From Jeongeupia sp. USM3 (GTDB lineage Bacteria; Pseudomonadota; Gammaproteobacteria; Burkholderiales; Chitinibacteraceae), in assembly GCF_001808185.1 (NCBI RefSeq), contig NZ_CP017668.1, positions 372,001-436,000 on the forward strand: a DNA stretch of 64,000 nucleotides, read 5' to 3'. A program made the position numbers and the translations under genes. The stretch's first letter is position 1. Every line of letters starts with the position of its first letter. This document shows positions 8,038-18,100 of this stretch, piece by piece. The notes below the pieces were generated by a model, which saw only the letters and a program-made list of their open reading frames with translations, searched no databases and was not told the origin of the DNA.

Positions 8038-8712
8038 TTATTGCAATGCCGGCGCTGGTGTCAGCCCGACAAACTCCGGGTGGTCGGTGATGATGCCGTG
8101 GACGTCGTAGTCGCGGCACAGCGCGTGCTCGTACTGGGTCTGTGCGCCGTAGACGTAGCTGCGAAAGCCCAGATCGGCCGCCTGCTCGAGCAGGGACAGG
8201 TCGAGGATCTCGAAATCCCAGACGAGGCCGCGCAACTGCGCGTGCGCCATCGCGCTGTGGAGCAGCGGGGCGAGCGCCGGCGGCCGGTGCGCAAGCAGCA
8301 GCGCACATTCGATCTTCAGCGATTCGGCGGCCGCCAGCACGATGTCGTGGCGGAATGACGACAGCAGCAGCCGGTGCCGTCGCCGCGACGCCGCGATGAT
8401 CTCGAACGCGGTCTGCGCCGCGTCGCCGGACTTGATTTCGAGGTTCCAGAAGGCGTCGGGAAAGGTGTCGAGCGCCTCGGCCAGCGTCGGCACCAGATAA
8501 CCGGCCTGCTGCGACAGCGCCTTGCGGCTCAGCGCCGCAACCGGCGTGCCGTCGGGGGTGATGCGGTCGTGAAACAATACCGCCTCGCCATCGGCGCAGA
8601 GGCGGATGTCGGTTTCCAAGCCGTCGAACCCGCTGGATAATGCAGCGGCAAAGGCGGCCAGGGTGTTTTCCGGAACCGTGCGGGCCAGCCCGCGATGCGC
8701 AATGAGTTGCAT
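8038..8712 (-). CDS. Glycerophosphodiester phosphodiesterase
   Basis: The 224-residue GDPD-fold enzyme hydrolyses deacylated phospholipids to glycerol-3-phosphate and an alcohol. The motifs are at the expected places: AHRG (His5, Arg6), PENTLAAF, LETDIRLCADGEAVLFHD (metal and catalytic residues) and WNLEIKSG. It has no signal peptide, so it is probably cytosolic like UgpQ. It faces away from the patatin gene across a 50-base gap that must hold both promoters. Confidence 0.92.
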   Translation of the reverse strand: MQLIAHRGLARTVPENTLAAFAAALSSGFDGLETDIRLCADGEAVLFHDRITPDGTPVAALSRKALSQQAGYLVPTLAEALDTFPDAFWNLEIKSGDAAQTAFEIIAASRRRHRLLLSSFRHDIVLAAAESLKIECALLLAHRPPALAPLLHSAMAHAQLRGLVWDFEILDLSLLEQAADLGFRSYVYGAQTQYEHALCRDYDVHGIITDHPEFVGLTPAPALQ

Positions 8713-8762
8713 GGCCAGGTCATCTAAAATATTGACGATACAAGCAATTTAGCAGGGATTGA

Positions 8763-11021
8763 ATGCGGCGTTCTTCGTGCAGATTCGTGGTGTGCGTGGT
8801 CATGGGCCTGGCGGCGGCAGTGCTCCCGGCCGCCGAATCGTCGCGCCCGAGAATTGGCCTGGTGCTCGGCGGCGGCGGCGCGCGCGGGCTTGCGCACATC
8901 GGCGTGCTCAAGGCGCTGGAAGACGCGCGGGTGCCGATCGACTGCATCGTCGGGACCAGTATCGGTGCGCTGGTGGCGGGCGGTTATGCCGCGGGGCGCA
9001 CGCCGGAAGAGCTGATCGCCGAGAGCGAGAAGGCCAACTGGGATGATCTGCTGAGCAGCAACCTGCCGAGGCAGAGCCTGTCGTTCCGCCAGAAGGAGCT
9101 CGATCGCGTCGGGAACGTGCCCATCGAGCTTGGCTTGCGCGATGACGGCACCATCGCTTTCCCGCGTGCGGCGATCGGTACGCAGAAGGTCGAGTATTTT
9201 CTGCGCGAGCTGACCTATGGCGGCACCGTCAACAACTTCAACCAGCTGGCGACGCCGTATCGCGCGATCGCGACCGACCTCGAGACCGGGGAGATGGTCG
9301 TGCTGCACGATGGCGACATCGTCAGCGCGATGCGTGCCAGCATGGCGGTGCCCGGCGTGTTTCCGCCGGTGCCGCTCGAGGGCCAGACGCTGGTCGACGG
9401 CGGGCTGTCGCGCAATATGGGCGTCGACGTGGCGCGCAAGCTGTGCGCCGACGTCGTCATCGCCGTTGATGTCGCATCGCCGCCGCTCAAGAGTTCCGAG
9501 ATCGACAACCTGTTCTCGGTGGCCGATCAGTACACGCGGCTGATGATCCTGCAGAACCAGCGGCCGCAGATCGCCAGCCTGAGGCCGGGGCGCGACGTTC
9601 TGATCACGCCGGACCTCGACAAGCTGTCGAGCTCGGACTTTGCCAAGGTCAAACAACTGATCGAGCGCGGCGAGGCCGCAGCGCAGCTGCAGTTGCCCGA
9701 GCTCGAGCGCTATGCGCTGCCGGCGCCGGCATACCGCAAATGGTCACTGGCCAGGCAGGCAAAACAGCTCGTGCCCAAGCCGATCAACGAGATCCAGGTG
9801 GCCCAGCTCGATTACGTGAACCCCGACGTGCTCAAGGGCGCGCTGGACATCGCGCCGGGCAAGCCGCTGGACAATGCCGCCTTCAATGACCGGCTGACCA
9901 AGACCTACGCGCGCGGCGATTTCTCGCAGCTCGATTATGAACTGCTCGATACCAGCAACGGCCAGCTGTTCCGGCTGACCCCGGTCGAGAAAAGCTGGGG
10001 GCCGAACTACCTGAATCTCGGGCTGGCGCTGAGTACGGACTTCGATACCGACAACCGCTACAGCCTGGCGGCACGCTACCGGCGCACCTGGATCAACGAT
10101 CTGGGCGGCGAGTGGTCGTCGCTGTTGCGGCTGGGCGATCACACGCAGTTTTCGACCGAGTTCTACCAGCCGCTGCAGCTCGACGGCTATGCCTTCGTGG
10201 CGCCGTACTTCAGCATCGAGAACCAGCCGGTCGACATCTGGCTCGAAGGCAGCAAGGTTGCCCAGTACAGGTACCGCAAGGAAAGGGCCGGCCTTGACGT
10301 CGGTTCCGGCTACGGCAAATATGGCGAGGTCCGCCTGGGTTTCGCATTCAACGACTACCGCGGTGCGCGGGATATCGGCTTCGTGCCGGAGGATTCCAGT
10401 GGCGATCCTGCCGATGGAGATACAGGCATTCGCAATGGACTGGAGAACTTCGGCCAGAAGGACTGGGGCGTCCGGCTGAGAATCTATTATGACCAGCTCG
10501 ACAGCCTGGCTTTTCCGACCGAGGGGGTGCTGTTCAACGCGCAGATGTACCAGTCGTTTGGCGGGCAATCCGATCAGGGCGATTTCGACACCTACAGCCA
10601 GGCCAGTGCAACGCTGGTCAAGGGGTTCAAACTCGGCGATTTCGGCGGACACGTGAAGCTGCACGGCGTCGTGCAGCGCGGCGGGGGCGACAACGACGTC
10701 AACGACGTCCAGTGGCTGGGCGGCTTCATGAACCTGTCGAGTTACGGCTATCAGGAAATCATCGGCGATTCGATGGCCTACGGCCGTGTCGCGCTGTATC
10801 ACCCGCTGTCGTTCCTGGTTCCGGACAGCAAGGTGTACGTCGGCGGTGCGCTCGAAGTGGGGCAGTTGTTCGATGCGGTCGAGGAGTCCCAGGACAGTCT
10901 GCACACCTCGGTGACGGCTTTCGTCGGCATGGATACCTTCCTTGGGCCGTTCTACGTCGCCGGCGCGTACGGCGACAACAAAAAGGCGCGTTTTTACGTG
11001 ATGCTCGGCAACCCGTACTGA
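8763..11021 (+). CDS. Patatin-like phospholipase, type Vd autotransporter
   Basis: The 752-residue protein carries an N-terminal signal peptide (cleavage probably after about residue 24), then a patatin domain with the oxyanion loop GGGGARG (36-42), the nucleophile Ser66 in GTSIG and the catalytic Asp212 in DGG. Residues from about 335 look like a POTRA-like linker, followed by a beta-barrel rich in alternating aromatic strands and ending in Tyr. This matches PlpD-type (type Vd) autotransporters, which deliver a lipase to the cell surface. An AGGGA site precedes ATG 8763, and a strong terminator follows at 11042. Confidence 0.9.
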   Translation: MRRSSCRFVVCVVMGLAAAVLPAAESSRPRIGLVLGGGGARGLAHIGVLKALEDARVPIDCIVGTSIGALVAGGYAAGRTPEELIAESEKANWDDLLSSNLPRQSLSFRQKELDRVGNVPIELGLRDDGTIAFPRAAIGTQKVEYFLRELTYGGTVNNFNQLATPYRAIATDLETGEMVVLHDGDIVSAMRASMAVPGVFPPVPLEGQTLVDGGLSRNMGVDVARKLCADVVIAVDVASPPLKSSEIDNLFSVADQYTRLMILQNQRPQIASLRPGRDVLITPDLDKLSSSDFAKVKQLIERGEAAAQLQLPELERYALPAPAYRKWSLARQAKQLVPKPINEIQVAQLDYVNPDVLKGALDIAPGKPLDNAAFNDRLTKTYARGDFSQLDYELLDTSNGQLFRLTPVEKSWGPNYLNLGLALSTDFDTDNRYSLAARYRRTWINDLGGEWSSLLRLGDHTQFSTEFYQPLQLDGYAFVAPYFSIENQPVDIWLEGSKVAQYRYRKERAGLDVGSGYGKYGEVRLGFAFNDYRGARDIGFVPEDSSGDPADGDTGIRNGLENFGQKDWGVRLRIYYDQLDSLAFPTEGVLFNAQMYQSFGGQSDQGDFDTYSQASATLVKGFKLGDFGGHVKLHGVVQRGGGDNDVNDVQWLGGFMNLSSYGYQEIIGDSMAYGRVALYHPLSFLVPDSKVYVGGALEVGQLFDAVEESQDSLHTSVTAFVGMDTFLGPFYVAGAYGDNKKARFYVMLGNPY

Positions 11022-11041
11022 GCATCCGGGCCGGTGTCAGG

Positions 11042-11069
11042 CGCCCCGCAATGCGGGGCGTTTGTTTTT
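11042..11069 (+). terminator. Intrinsic terminator after the patatin gene
   Basis: An 8-base stem CGCCCCGC/GCGGGGCG with a 3-base loop is followed by TTTGTTTTT. Confidence 0.85.
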
Positions 11070-11179
11070 CGACCGCCGATCCGCGAAAATAGCCGACTAA
11101 TCCAGTCAACCATGCTGATCGCTTCGCCATGTCGTTTATCTCCCGCCTCTTTGGCGCCGCGCGTGAAGGAACTCCCACG

Positions 11180-12265
11180 ATGTCCCAGCCCGACCTGCTG
11201 CAGGCCGCTATCGCCTCGCTTATCGATCCGAACACCGGCAAGACCTATGTCGCCGGCAAATGCATCAAAAGGCTCGATCTGATCGATGGCCGGGCCCGTG
11301 CCGAGATCGTGCTCGGTTACCCGGCGAACAGCCAGTTCGATGCGATCCGCGCGCAATTCACGGCCGCGCTGGCATCGGTCGGCGGCGTCAGCGCGGTCGA
11401 GGTGACGGTGAGCAGCCAGATCGTGTCGCACGCGGCGCAGCGCGGCGTGCCGCTGCTCAAGAACGTCAAGAACGTCATCGCCGTCGCCAGCGGCAAGGGT
11501 GGCGTCGGCAAATCGACGACGTCGGTGAACCTGGCGCTGGCGCTGGCCGCCGAAGGGGCCCGTGTCGGGCTGCTCGACGCCGATATCTATGGCCCGTCGC
11601 AACCGCTGATGATGGGGGTTGCCGACCAGAAGCCGCAGTCGCCGGACAACAAGCACATCGAGCCGATCGTTGCTTACGGCGTGCAGACGATGTCGATCGG
11701 TTTCCTGATCGACCCCGAGCAGCCCATGGTCTGGCGCGGCCCGATGGTCACGCAGGCCCTGCAGCAGCTGCTGAACGATACCCTGTGGGACGACCTCGAT
11801 TACCTGGTCATCGACCTGCCGCCGGGCACCGGCGATATCCAGCTGACGCTGAGCCAGAAGGTGCCGCTGACCGGTGCGGTGATCGTCACCACGCCGCAGG
11901 ACATCGCGCTGCTCGACGCGCGCAAGGGGCTGAAGATGTTCGAGAAGGTCGGCGTGCCGATTCTCGGCATCGTCGAGAACATGAGTACGCACGTGTGCTC
12001 GAACTGCGGCCATGTCGAGCCGATTTTCGGCGAAGGCGGCGGCGAGAGGATGGGCGAGGACTACGGCGTGTCGCTGCTCGGCAAGCTGCCGCTGGATCTG
12101 GGCATCCGCACCAGCGTCGATGCCGGCAAGCCCAGTGTCGCCGCCGACCCGGACGGCACGGTCGCGGCACTGTACAAGGAGATCGCCCGCAAGGTCGCGG
12201 TCAAGGTCGCCGAGCGGGCGCAGGACTTCTCTGCAAAATTTCCGAAAATCGTCATCCAGAAATGA
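11180..12265 (+). CDS. apbC: Iron-sulfur cluster carrier, Mrp/ApbC family
   Basis: The 361-residue P-loop ATPase is thought to bind and pass on Fe-S clusters in the cytoplasm. An N-terminal MIP18-like domain (about 1-85) is followed by the Walker A SGKGGVGKS (104-112), DADIYGPSQP, DLPPGTGD and the CxxC pair CSNCGH that bridges a cluster between subunits. I chose ATG 11180 for the GAAGGA site ahead of it; an upstream in-frame ATG at 11129 would add 17 residues without a ribosome-binding site. Confidence 0.95.
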   Translation: MSQPDLLQAAIASLIDPNTGKTYVAGKCIKRLDLIDGRARAEIVLGYPANSQFDAIRAQFTAALASVGGVSAVEVTVSSQIVSHAAQRGVPLLKNVKNVIAVASGKGGVGKSTTSVNLALALAAEGARVGLLDADIYGPSQPLMMGVADQKPQSPDNKHIEPIVAYGVQTMSIGFLIDPEQPMVWRGPMVTQALQQLLNDTLWDDLDYLVIDLPPGTGDIQLTLSQKVPLTGAVIVTTPQDIALLDARKGLKMFEKVGVPILGIVENMSTHVCSNCGHVEPIFGEGGGERMGEDYGVSLLGKLPLDLGIRTSVDAGKPSVAADPDGTVAALYKEIARKVAVKVAERAQDFSAKFPKIVIQK

Positions 12266-12309
12266 CATTCAATTTCTTGCTTTAAATCAATTCAATTCTT
12301 TCTGTTGTT

Positions 12310-12339
12310 TTGGTTCGCTGCTTTCGTGATTGGTATGAT
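12310..12339 (+). promoter_or_regulatory. Promoter candidate for the M16 protease gene
   Basis: TTGGTT (12310-12315) and TATGAT (12334-12339) are separated by 18 bases, with a TG two bases ahead of the -10 (extended -10). The gap is clearly more AT-rich than its surroundings. The start codon lies 28 bases further. Confidence 0.45.
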
Positions 12340-12367
12340 TGTCCGTTTCATGGCGGGAATTCATCTG

Positions 12368-15115
12368 ATGCGAAAGTTGTTCTGGATACTCGTGTGCTGC
12401 GCCGGTCTGGCGCAGGCCGCCGATCGGATCGGCGTACTCGATAACGGCCTCGGGTACGCGATCCGGCATACCGACCGGCCGGTCGGCGAGGTCGAGTTCC
12501 GCCTGGTCGTCAACGCCGGCGAGGTCGATGTTGGCGACGCCACGCTCGACGGCGGCATGCACCTGATCGAGCACATGGCGTTCCGCGATACCGATGCGTA
12601 CCCGAACGGCACGCTGGTGCCGTATCTGCGTACCCAGGGCTTCCGCTTCGGCGAGCACCTGAACGGCTGGACATCGTCGTCGGCAACGGTCTACCAGCTG
12701 GCCCTGCCGCATGGCGATACTGCCGGGGTTGCCGCCGGGCTCAAGGTGCTGGCTGGCTTCGCGTCGGGTATCCGTTTCGATCCGGCGACCCTGGCGGCTG
12801 AAAGCAAGGTTGTCGCCGAGGAGTTGCGCGGGCGGCAGAACGACGCGTCATTCCGTGCCTGGCTGCAGCAACATGCGCTGTACCAGCAGGGCACCGGCGC
12901 CGGTGCCTGGTCCTACGGTACGCCCGACTCGATCGGCAAGATCCCGGCCGATGCGCTGAGCGGTTTGTATCGGCGACTGTATGTGCCGGGCCGAATGACG
13001 CTTGTCGTCGCCGGCGATGTCGACCCGGACCAGGTCGAATCGCAACTGCGCAAGCAGTTTGCCGGCCTGTGGCCCGAGGCTGGCGGCAAGCCGGCGCAGC
13101 TGCGTGCGCCGATGCCGCCGTCGACGACGCTGGCGTATACCGTCAGCCTTGTCGACGACGGCATGAATGACTGGGCGAATTTGGGGCTCTCGTTCCCGCG
13201 CCCGGACTTTGCGAGTGCCGAAGGTGTCCGCAAGGCCTATGTGGTGGCGCTGCTGAAGTATGCGTTGACGCAAAGGCTGGCGCAGCGCGCGATCAGGCCG
13301 CAGATCGACTGGCGCTGGCGCGACGACGGGCAGCCGATTCTGAATTTCGGCTACCGGCTGGTGCCGGAGCTCAACAAGCACAGCGGCCAGCTGGACACGC
13401 GGCAGCAGTTGCTGAATCTCGAAGGCCAACTGACTGCCTTCGTCGTGCAGCCGCTTGATGACCAGACGCTGGCGCAGCTCAAGCGCGAATTCATCGGTAC
13501 GGTCGTGCAGTGGCAAGCCAATGGTCGCGGCCGTGCCAAGGCCGAGGCCGACCTGCTGGCGATGGCGGCGCTCGGCCAGCACCCGTGGAGCGACAGCCGG
13601 GCCGAGCTACCCGAGCTGCGCAAGGCGGTCGACGGGGTCGACGCCAAGACGCTGTCGGCGCTGCTGGCCGATGCGCTGGCCCGGCCGCGCTACCTGCAGT
13701 TCGCCTATCAGCCCAAACACATCAAGCAACTGCCCGACCGTGACACGGTGCTCGGCTGGTACAAGGGTTTCAAGCCCGGGCCGCAACCAGCCGCCTTCGG
13801 CGATTACGCAACGCTCGCCTTTCCCGGGCCGAAGGCCGCTCCGGGCAAGATCACCAGCGCACGGCGCGACGGCGATATCGAGACGCTGGTGTTGTCCAAC
13901 GGCGTGAAAGTGTTGCTGCGCCCGATGGCCGGCGGCGACGGGCTGGTGCAGTTCCGCTTTGGTGCGATGGGCGGCCTGTTCCAGTTCGGCGAGTCGCAGT
14001 ACCCGGCGGCGCTGATCGCCCCGTCGGCGATTGCCGGCATGACGGTGGCGCTGTTGCCGCAGCTGGAGGTCGCACGTATCCGTCTCGCCGACGGCGTCAG
14101 CCTCGCGACGTCGGTCGAGCAGGAGTGGTTCGGCTTCTACGGCAGTGCCCAGCCGTCGGGCTTGCCGACGGTGTTCGCCGAGTTGCACCACCGCTTTTAC
14201 CGTGACCCGCGAAACGATCGCCTCGGCGGCTGGGGACGGGACGAGTTGGTCAAACCGGACGCGCAGATCAACAGCTTTGCCCGGCTGATCTACCAGGACA
14301 TGCGCGACGCGGCATTCCCCGATGATTACCGTTTGCAGATCGCCAATCCGCGCTGGTACGACGAGTACCAGAACGGCAGTCTCGAGCAGGTCGTGCGCCA
14401 GCTCTATGGTGACCCGTCACGATTCACGCTCGGCCTCGTCGGCGATTTCGACCCGGCAGCGGTCAAGCCGCTGCTCGAGAAGTGGTTGGCCAACCTGCCG
14501 CGGCGCGATGACGTCGTGCCGACGGTGATCGCGCCGGTCAAAGCCGTCGCCGGCGGCGATGTTCAGGAAACCGACACCACCCGGCGCAGTGGCTATGTAC
14601 GGATCGAGTTCAACACCCGCCAACCGTGGTCGCCCGAAACGATCGCGCAGGGCTGGTTGCTGAAAACGGTGCTCGAGGAAAGGCTGCGCTTGCGGCTGCG
14701 CGACGACGGCGGCATGAGCTATTCGCCGACCGTCAACTACCAGTTGCTGCCGAGCTCGGCGCAGTTTGCCCAGCTCGTCGTCGGTTTCGATATCGACCCA
14801 AAACATGAGGATGAGGCGGCCAGGCAGGTGCGCAGCGTGTTCGCGTCGCTGCGCGATACGCCGGTGGGCCGGTCCGAGCTCGACGCCGCCAGGCGCATCG
14901 TGCTGCGCGAGGCGCGCGCCGAGCTCGATGTGCCGGAGATGCTGTGTCAGCGCCTGCTGACCAACGATGCCGGCGGCCTGCCGGTATCGCAGGTCGACGC
15001 CGTGTACAAGGCGGTGCAGGCGACCGACGCCGCGGCGCTGCGTGACGGCGCGCGGCGCTGGCTGTCCGAGGCCGGCATGACGATCGGCCGCGTCAGCCCG
15101 AATCCGCGGATCTGA
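12368..15115 (+). CDS. Periplasmic M16-family zinc protease
   Basis: The 915-residue protein begins with a signal peptide (MRKLFWILVCCAGLAQAA). The inverted zinc motif HLIEH is at residues 65-69 and the distal Glu ligand is likely in the AESKVVAEELRG stretch near residue 140. The tandem M16 layout (active N-terminal half, inactive C-terminal half from about residue 510) is typical of zinc proteases exported to the periplasm. The substrate cannot be told from sequence. ATG 12368 was chosen because it begins the signal peptide; ATGs at 12305 and 12350 are in frame upstream. Confidence 0.9.
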   Translation: MRKLFWILVCCAGLAQAADRIGVLDNGLGYAIRHTDRPVGEVEFRLVVNAGEVDVGDATLDGGMHLIEHMAFRDTDAYPNGTLVPYLRTQGFRFGEHLNGWTSSSATVYQLALPHGDTAGVAAGLKVLAGFASGIRFDPATLAAESKVVAEELRGRQNDASFRAWLQQHALYQQGTGAGAWSYGTPDSIGKIPADALSGLYRRLYVPGRMTLVVAGDVDPDQVESQLRKQFAGLWPEAGGKPAQLRAPMPPSTTLAYTVSLVDDGMNDWANLGLSFPRPDFASAEGVRKAYVVALLKYALTQRLAQRAIRPQIDWRWRDDGQPILNFGYRLVPELNKHSGQLDTRQQLLNLEGQLTAFVVQPLDDQTLAQLKREFIGTVVQWQANGRGRAKAEADLLAMAALGQHPWSDSRAELPELRKAVDGVDAKTLSALLADALARPRYLQFAYQPKHIKQLPDRDTVLGWYKGFKPGPQPAAFGDYATLAFPGPKAAPGKITSARRDGDIETLVLSNGVKVLLRPMAGGDGLVQFRFGAMGGLFQFGESQYPAALIAPSAIAGMTVALLPQLEVARIRLADGVSLATSVEQEWFGFYGSAQPSGLPTVFAELHHRFYRDPRNDRLGGWGRDELVKPDAQINSFARLIYQDMRDAAFPDDYRLQIANPRWYDEYQNGSLEQVVRQLYGDPSRFTLGLVGDFDPAAVKPLLEKWLANLPRRDDVVPTVIAPVKAVAGGDVQETDTTRRSGYVRIEFNTRQPWSPETIAQGWLLKTVLEERLRLRLRDDGGMSYSPTVNYQLLPSSAQFAQLVVGFDIDPKHEDEAARQVRSVFASLRDTPVGRSELDAARRIVLREARAELDVPEMLCQRLLTNDAGGLPVSQVDAVYKAVQATDAAALRDGARRWLSEAGMTIGRVSPNPRI

Positions 15116-15158
15116 TCGCGGCAGCGGTCTGTGCCTGCCTTGCGCAGGCCGCTACAAT

Positions 15159-15180
15159 CGGGGCTCCGTCTGGAGCCCCG
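15159..15180 (+). promoter_or_regulatory. Hairpin covering the smc ribosome-binding site
   Basis: CGGGGCTCC (15159-15167) pairs perfectly with GGAGCCCCG (15172-15180) around a 4-base loop. The GGAG that serves the GTG start at 15182 lies in the 3' arm, so folding would hide it. A TACAAT at 15153-15158 could be a -10 box; a transcript starting from it would begin inside the hairpin and escape it. Confidence 0.55.
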
Positions 15181-15181
15181 C

Positions 15182-18100
15182 GTGCGTCTCAGCCATATCA
15201 AGCTTGCCGGATTCAAATCCTTCGTCGACCCGACGACGATCCACGTCGCCGGGCAGCTCGTCGCCGTCTGCGGGCCGAACGGGTGCGGCAAGTCGAACGT
15301 GATCGACGCGGTGCGCTGGGTGCTCGGCGAGTCATCGGCCAAGCAGTTGCGCGGCGAGTCGATGCAGGACGTGATCTTCAACGGCTCGACCAGCCGCAAG
15401 CCGGTCAGCCGCGCGTCGGTCGAGCTGGTGTTCGACAACCGCGAAGGGCTGGCCGCAGGCCAGTGGTCGCAGTACGCCGAGATTTCGATCAAGCGCGTGC
15501 TGACCCGCCAGGGCGACTCGGACTACTACATCAACAACCTCGCGGTGCGGCGCCGCGACATCACCGATCTCTTTCTCGGCACCGGCGTCGGCAAGGGCGG
15601 CTACGCGATCATCGAGCAGGGGATGATCAGCCGCATCATCGAGGCCAAGCCCGACGAGCTGCGCCATTTCCTCGAAGAGGCCGCGGGCGTCTCCAAGTAC
15701 AAGGAGCGACGGCGCGAAACCGAATCGCGCCTTGCCGATACCCGCGACAATCTCGCGCGAATCGACGACATTCGCCAAGAACTCGGTGCGCAGGTCGAGC
15801 GGCTGCAGGCGCAGGCCGAAGTCGCCGCCGAGTACCAGCGACTGCAGCAGGGCATCGTCGAGCAGCAGAACCTGCTGGCGCTGCAGCGCAAGCTTGATGC
15901 CGGCCAGTCGCTCGAGCAGGTGCGCGGCAGCATCGGCGCGGCACAGAACGCGCTCGAAGCACAACTGGCGGCGCTGCGCGCGCACGAGGCGAGCATTGTC
16001 GCCCTGCGCGAGCAGCACCACGCTGCCGGCGATCAGGTGCAGCTGGCGCAGACCGCGCTCTATGAGGCCAATACGGTCGTCGCGCAGCTCGAACAGCGGC
16101 AGATGCACCAGCGGCAGACGCGCGAACGGCTGCAGCAGCTGGCAGGCGCCAGCCGTGAGCAACTGGCCCGGCTCGAGCAGCAGGGCGCGACGCTGACGGA
16201 CGATCTCGCCGGCTGGCAGATGAGACGCGACGACGCCGATGCCGAACTCGACGATGCGATGCTGGAGCTCGAGGAGGTGCGGCTGCTGCAACCGCAGGTC
16301 GACGATGACGCTGCCGGCGGCGAGCAGGCGCAGCAGGTTGCACGCGAGCAGCTGTCGTCGGCACACGCCAGGGTTGCCCTGGCTCGCCAGCAACTGCAAC
16401 ACCACGAGCAGGCAGAGACGGCACTGGCGATCCGCCTGGCCAGATTGAGCGCCGATGCGGCCGGTGGCGATGATGACGAGGCCGGGCTTGTCGCGCAAAG
16501 GGACGAAGCCGAAAACCTGCGTCGCACTCACGACGACCTCGGTATGGCGATTTCGCAGCGCGAAGAGGCTCTGGCGCTGACGCGCGCCGATCTGGCCCAG
16601 CGGCGTGCCGAGCGCGAGGCGCTGGCGCTGGCCCGCGCAGATGCTGCGGCGCGGCTCGCAGCGCTCGGCATCGAGCACGAGGGCGCCGACGTGGCCGACT
16701 GGCTGGAACAGACAGGGCTGGCTGCGGCGCCGCTCTTGCTGGATTCGCTCGACGTCGACGCCGAATGGGCAACCGCGCTCGAGGCGGTGCTGGGGGATGC
16801 GCTCAAGGGGCATCTGACCGAGTCCGTACCCGATCTGGCTGCACCGGTGGCGGCCACCGTGCTGCAACGGCAGGCGCAGGGCGCGTCGCGGCCGTCGCTC
16901 GATGGGCTGCAGCCGCTCGCGGCGCGGGTCGCCCTGCGTGACCCGGCCCTGAAGGGGCTGGCCGATGCGCTGCTCGGTTCGGCGTATTGTGTTGACGAGC
17001 TTGCCGTCGCCCTGGCGCGCCGCGTCGAGCTACCCGAAGGAGCGTGCTTCGTGACGCCGGAGGGGCATCTGGTCGATGCGCTGCGGGTTCGCTACCACGC
17101 CGCCAGCGGCGATGCGGCGGGCATGGTGCAACGTCGGCAGGCGCGGTCGGATGCCGAGCTAGCGCTGGCGACCTTGGCGCCGGCGCTGGCTGCGGCCGAG
17201 CTGGCCGGCGAAAAGGCGGAGTACGACGCGGCCGGGCACGAGGCTGCGCTGAAGTCGCAACGCCAACAGCAAGCGGCGGCCCAGCAACGCTTGCAGGCGC
17301 AGATGCGCGAGCTGGCGAAGCACGAATCCGCGGCCACCGAGCGGCGGACGCGGCGCGAGGCGGCGTCACAGGCATGGGCTGACGTGACCGGGCAGCACGA
17401 GCACGCCGTGCAGGCAAGGCAAGCGGCGGCCGACGAGCTGCAGGCGGCCGAGGCGACGCTGCCGCCGCTGCAGCAGCAGGCCGAAGCCGCAGCGCAGGCG
17501 CGCAAGGCATTCGAGGCGGCTGCCGCGACGCAGCGCGAGCTTCTGCGCAAGGCGGAGCACCATGCGCAGTCGCTGCGGTTTGCGGCCCAAAGCGCGCGGG
17601 ATCGCCTGACAGAGCTCGCACATCGCCGCGAGGCGCTGGCCGAACAGGTCGCGCAAGTGGGCGATCAGCTCGAGCAGCAACTGATCGAACTCGACGAGAC
17701 TGGCGGTGCGACACTGGACGGCGAGGTGCAGCTCGCCCTCGATGTGCGGCGTGAACATGAGCTTGGACTGGCGGCGGCCCGTGACGCGCTGAATGGCGTC
17801 ACGCAGTCGCTGGACGAGCGCGACGCCGACCGGCGGGCGATTGCCACGGCACTGGACCCGGCGCGCGAGGCGCTCGCCGCCCTGAAGTTGCAGGAGCAGG
17901 AAGCAAGACTGGCGTACGAGCGCCACGCCGAGGCACTGGTCGAAGCCGGCGCCGACGAGGCGGCCTTGCTGGCGAAGCTGGGCAATGGCGCCAGAGTGCA
18001 GCGTCTCGCCGCCGAAATCACGCGGATGACGCAGGCGCTCGAGGCGCTCGGTGCGGTCAACCTGGCCGCGCTGGCCGAACTGGAAAGCGCGCAGGAGCGT

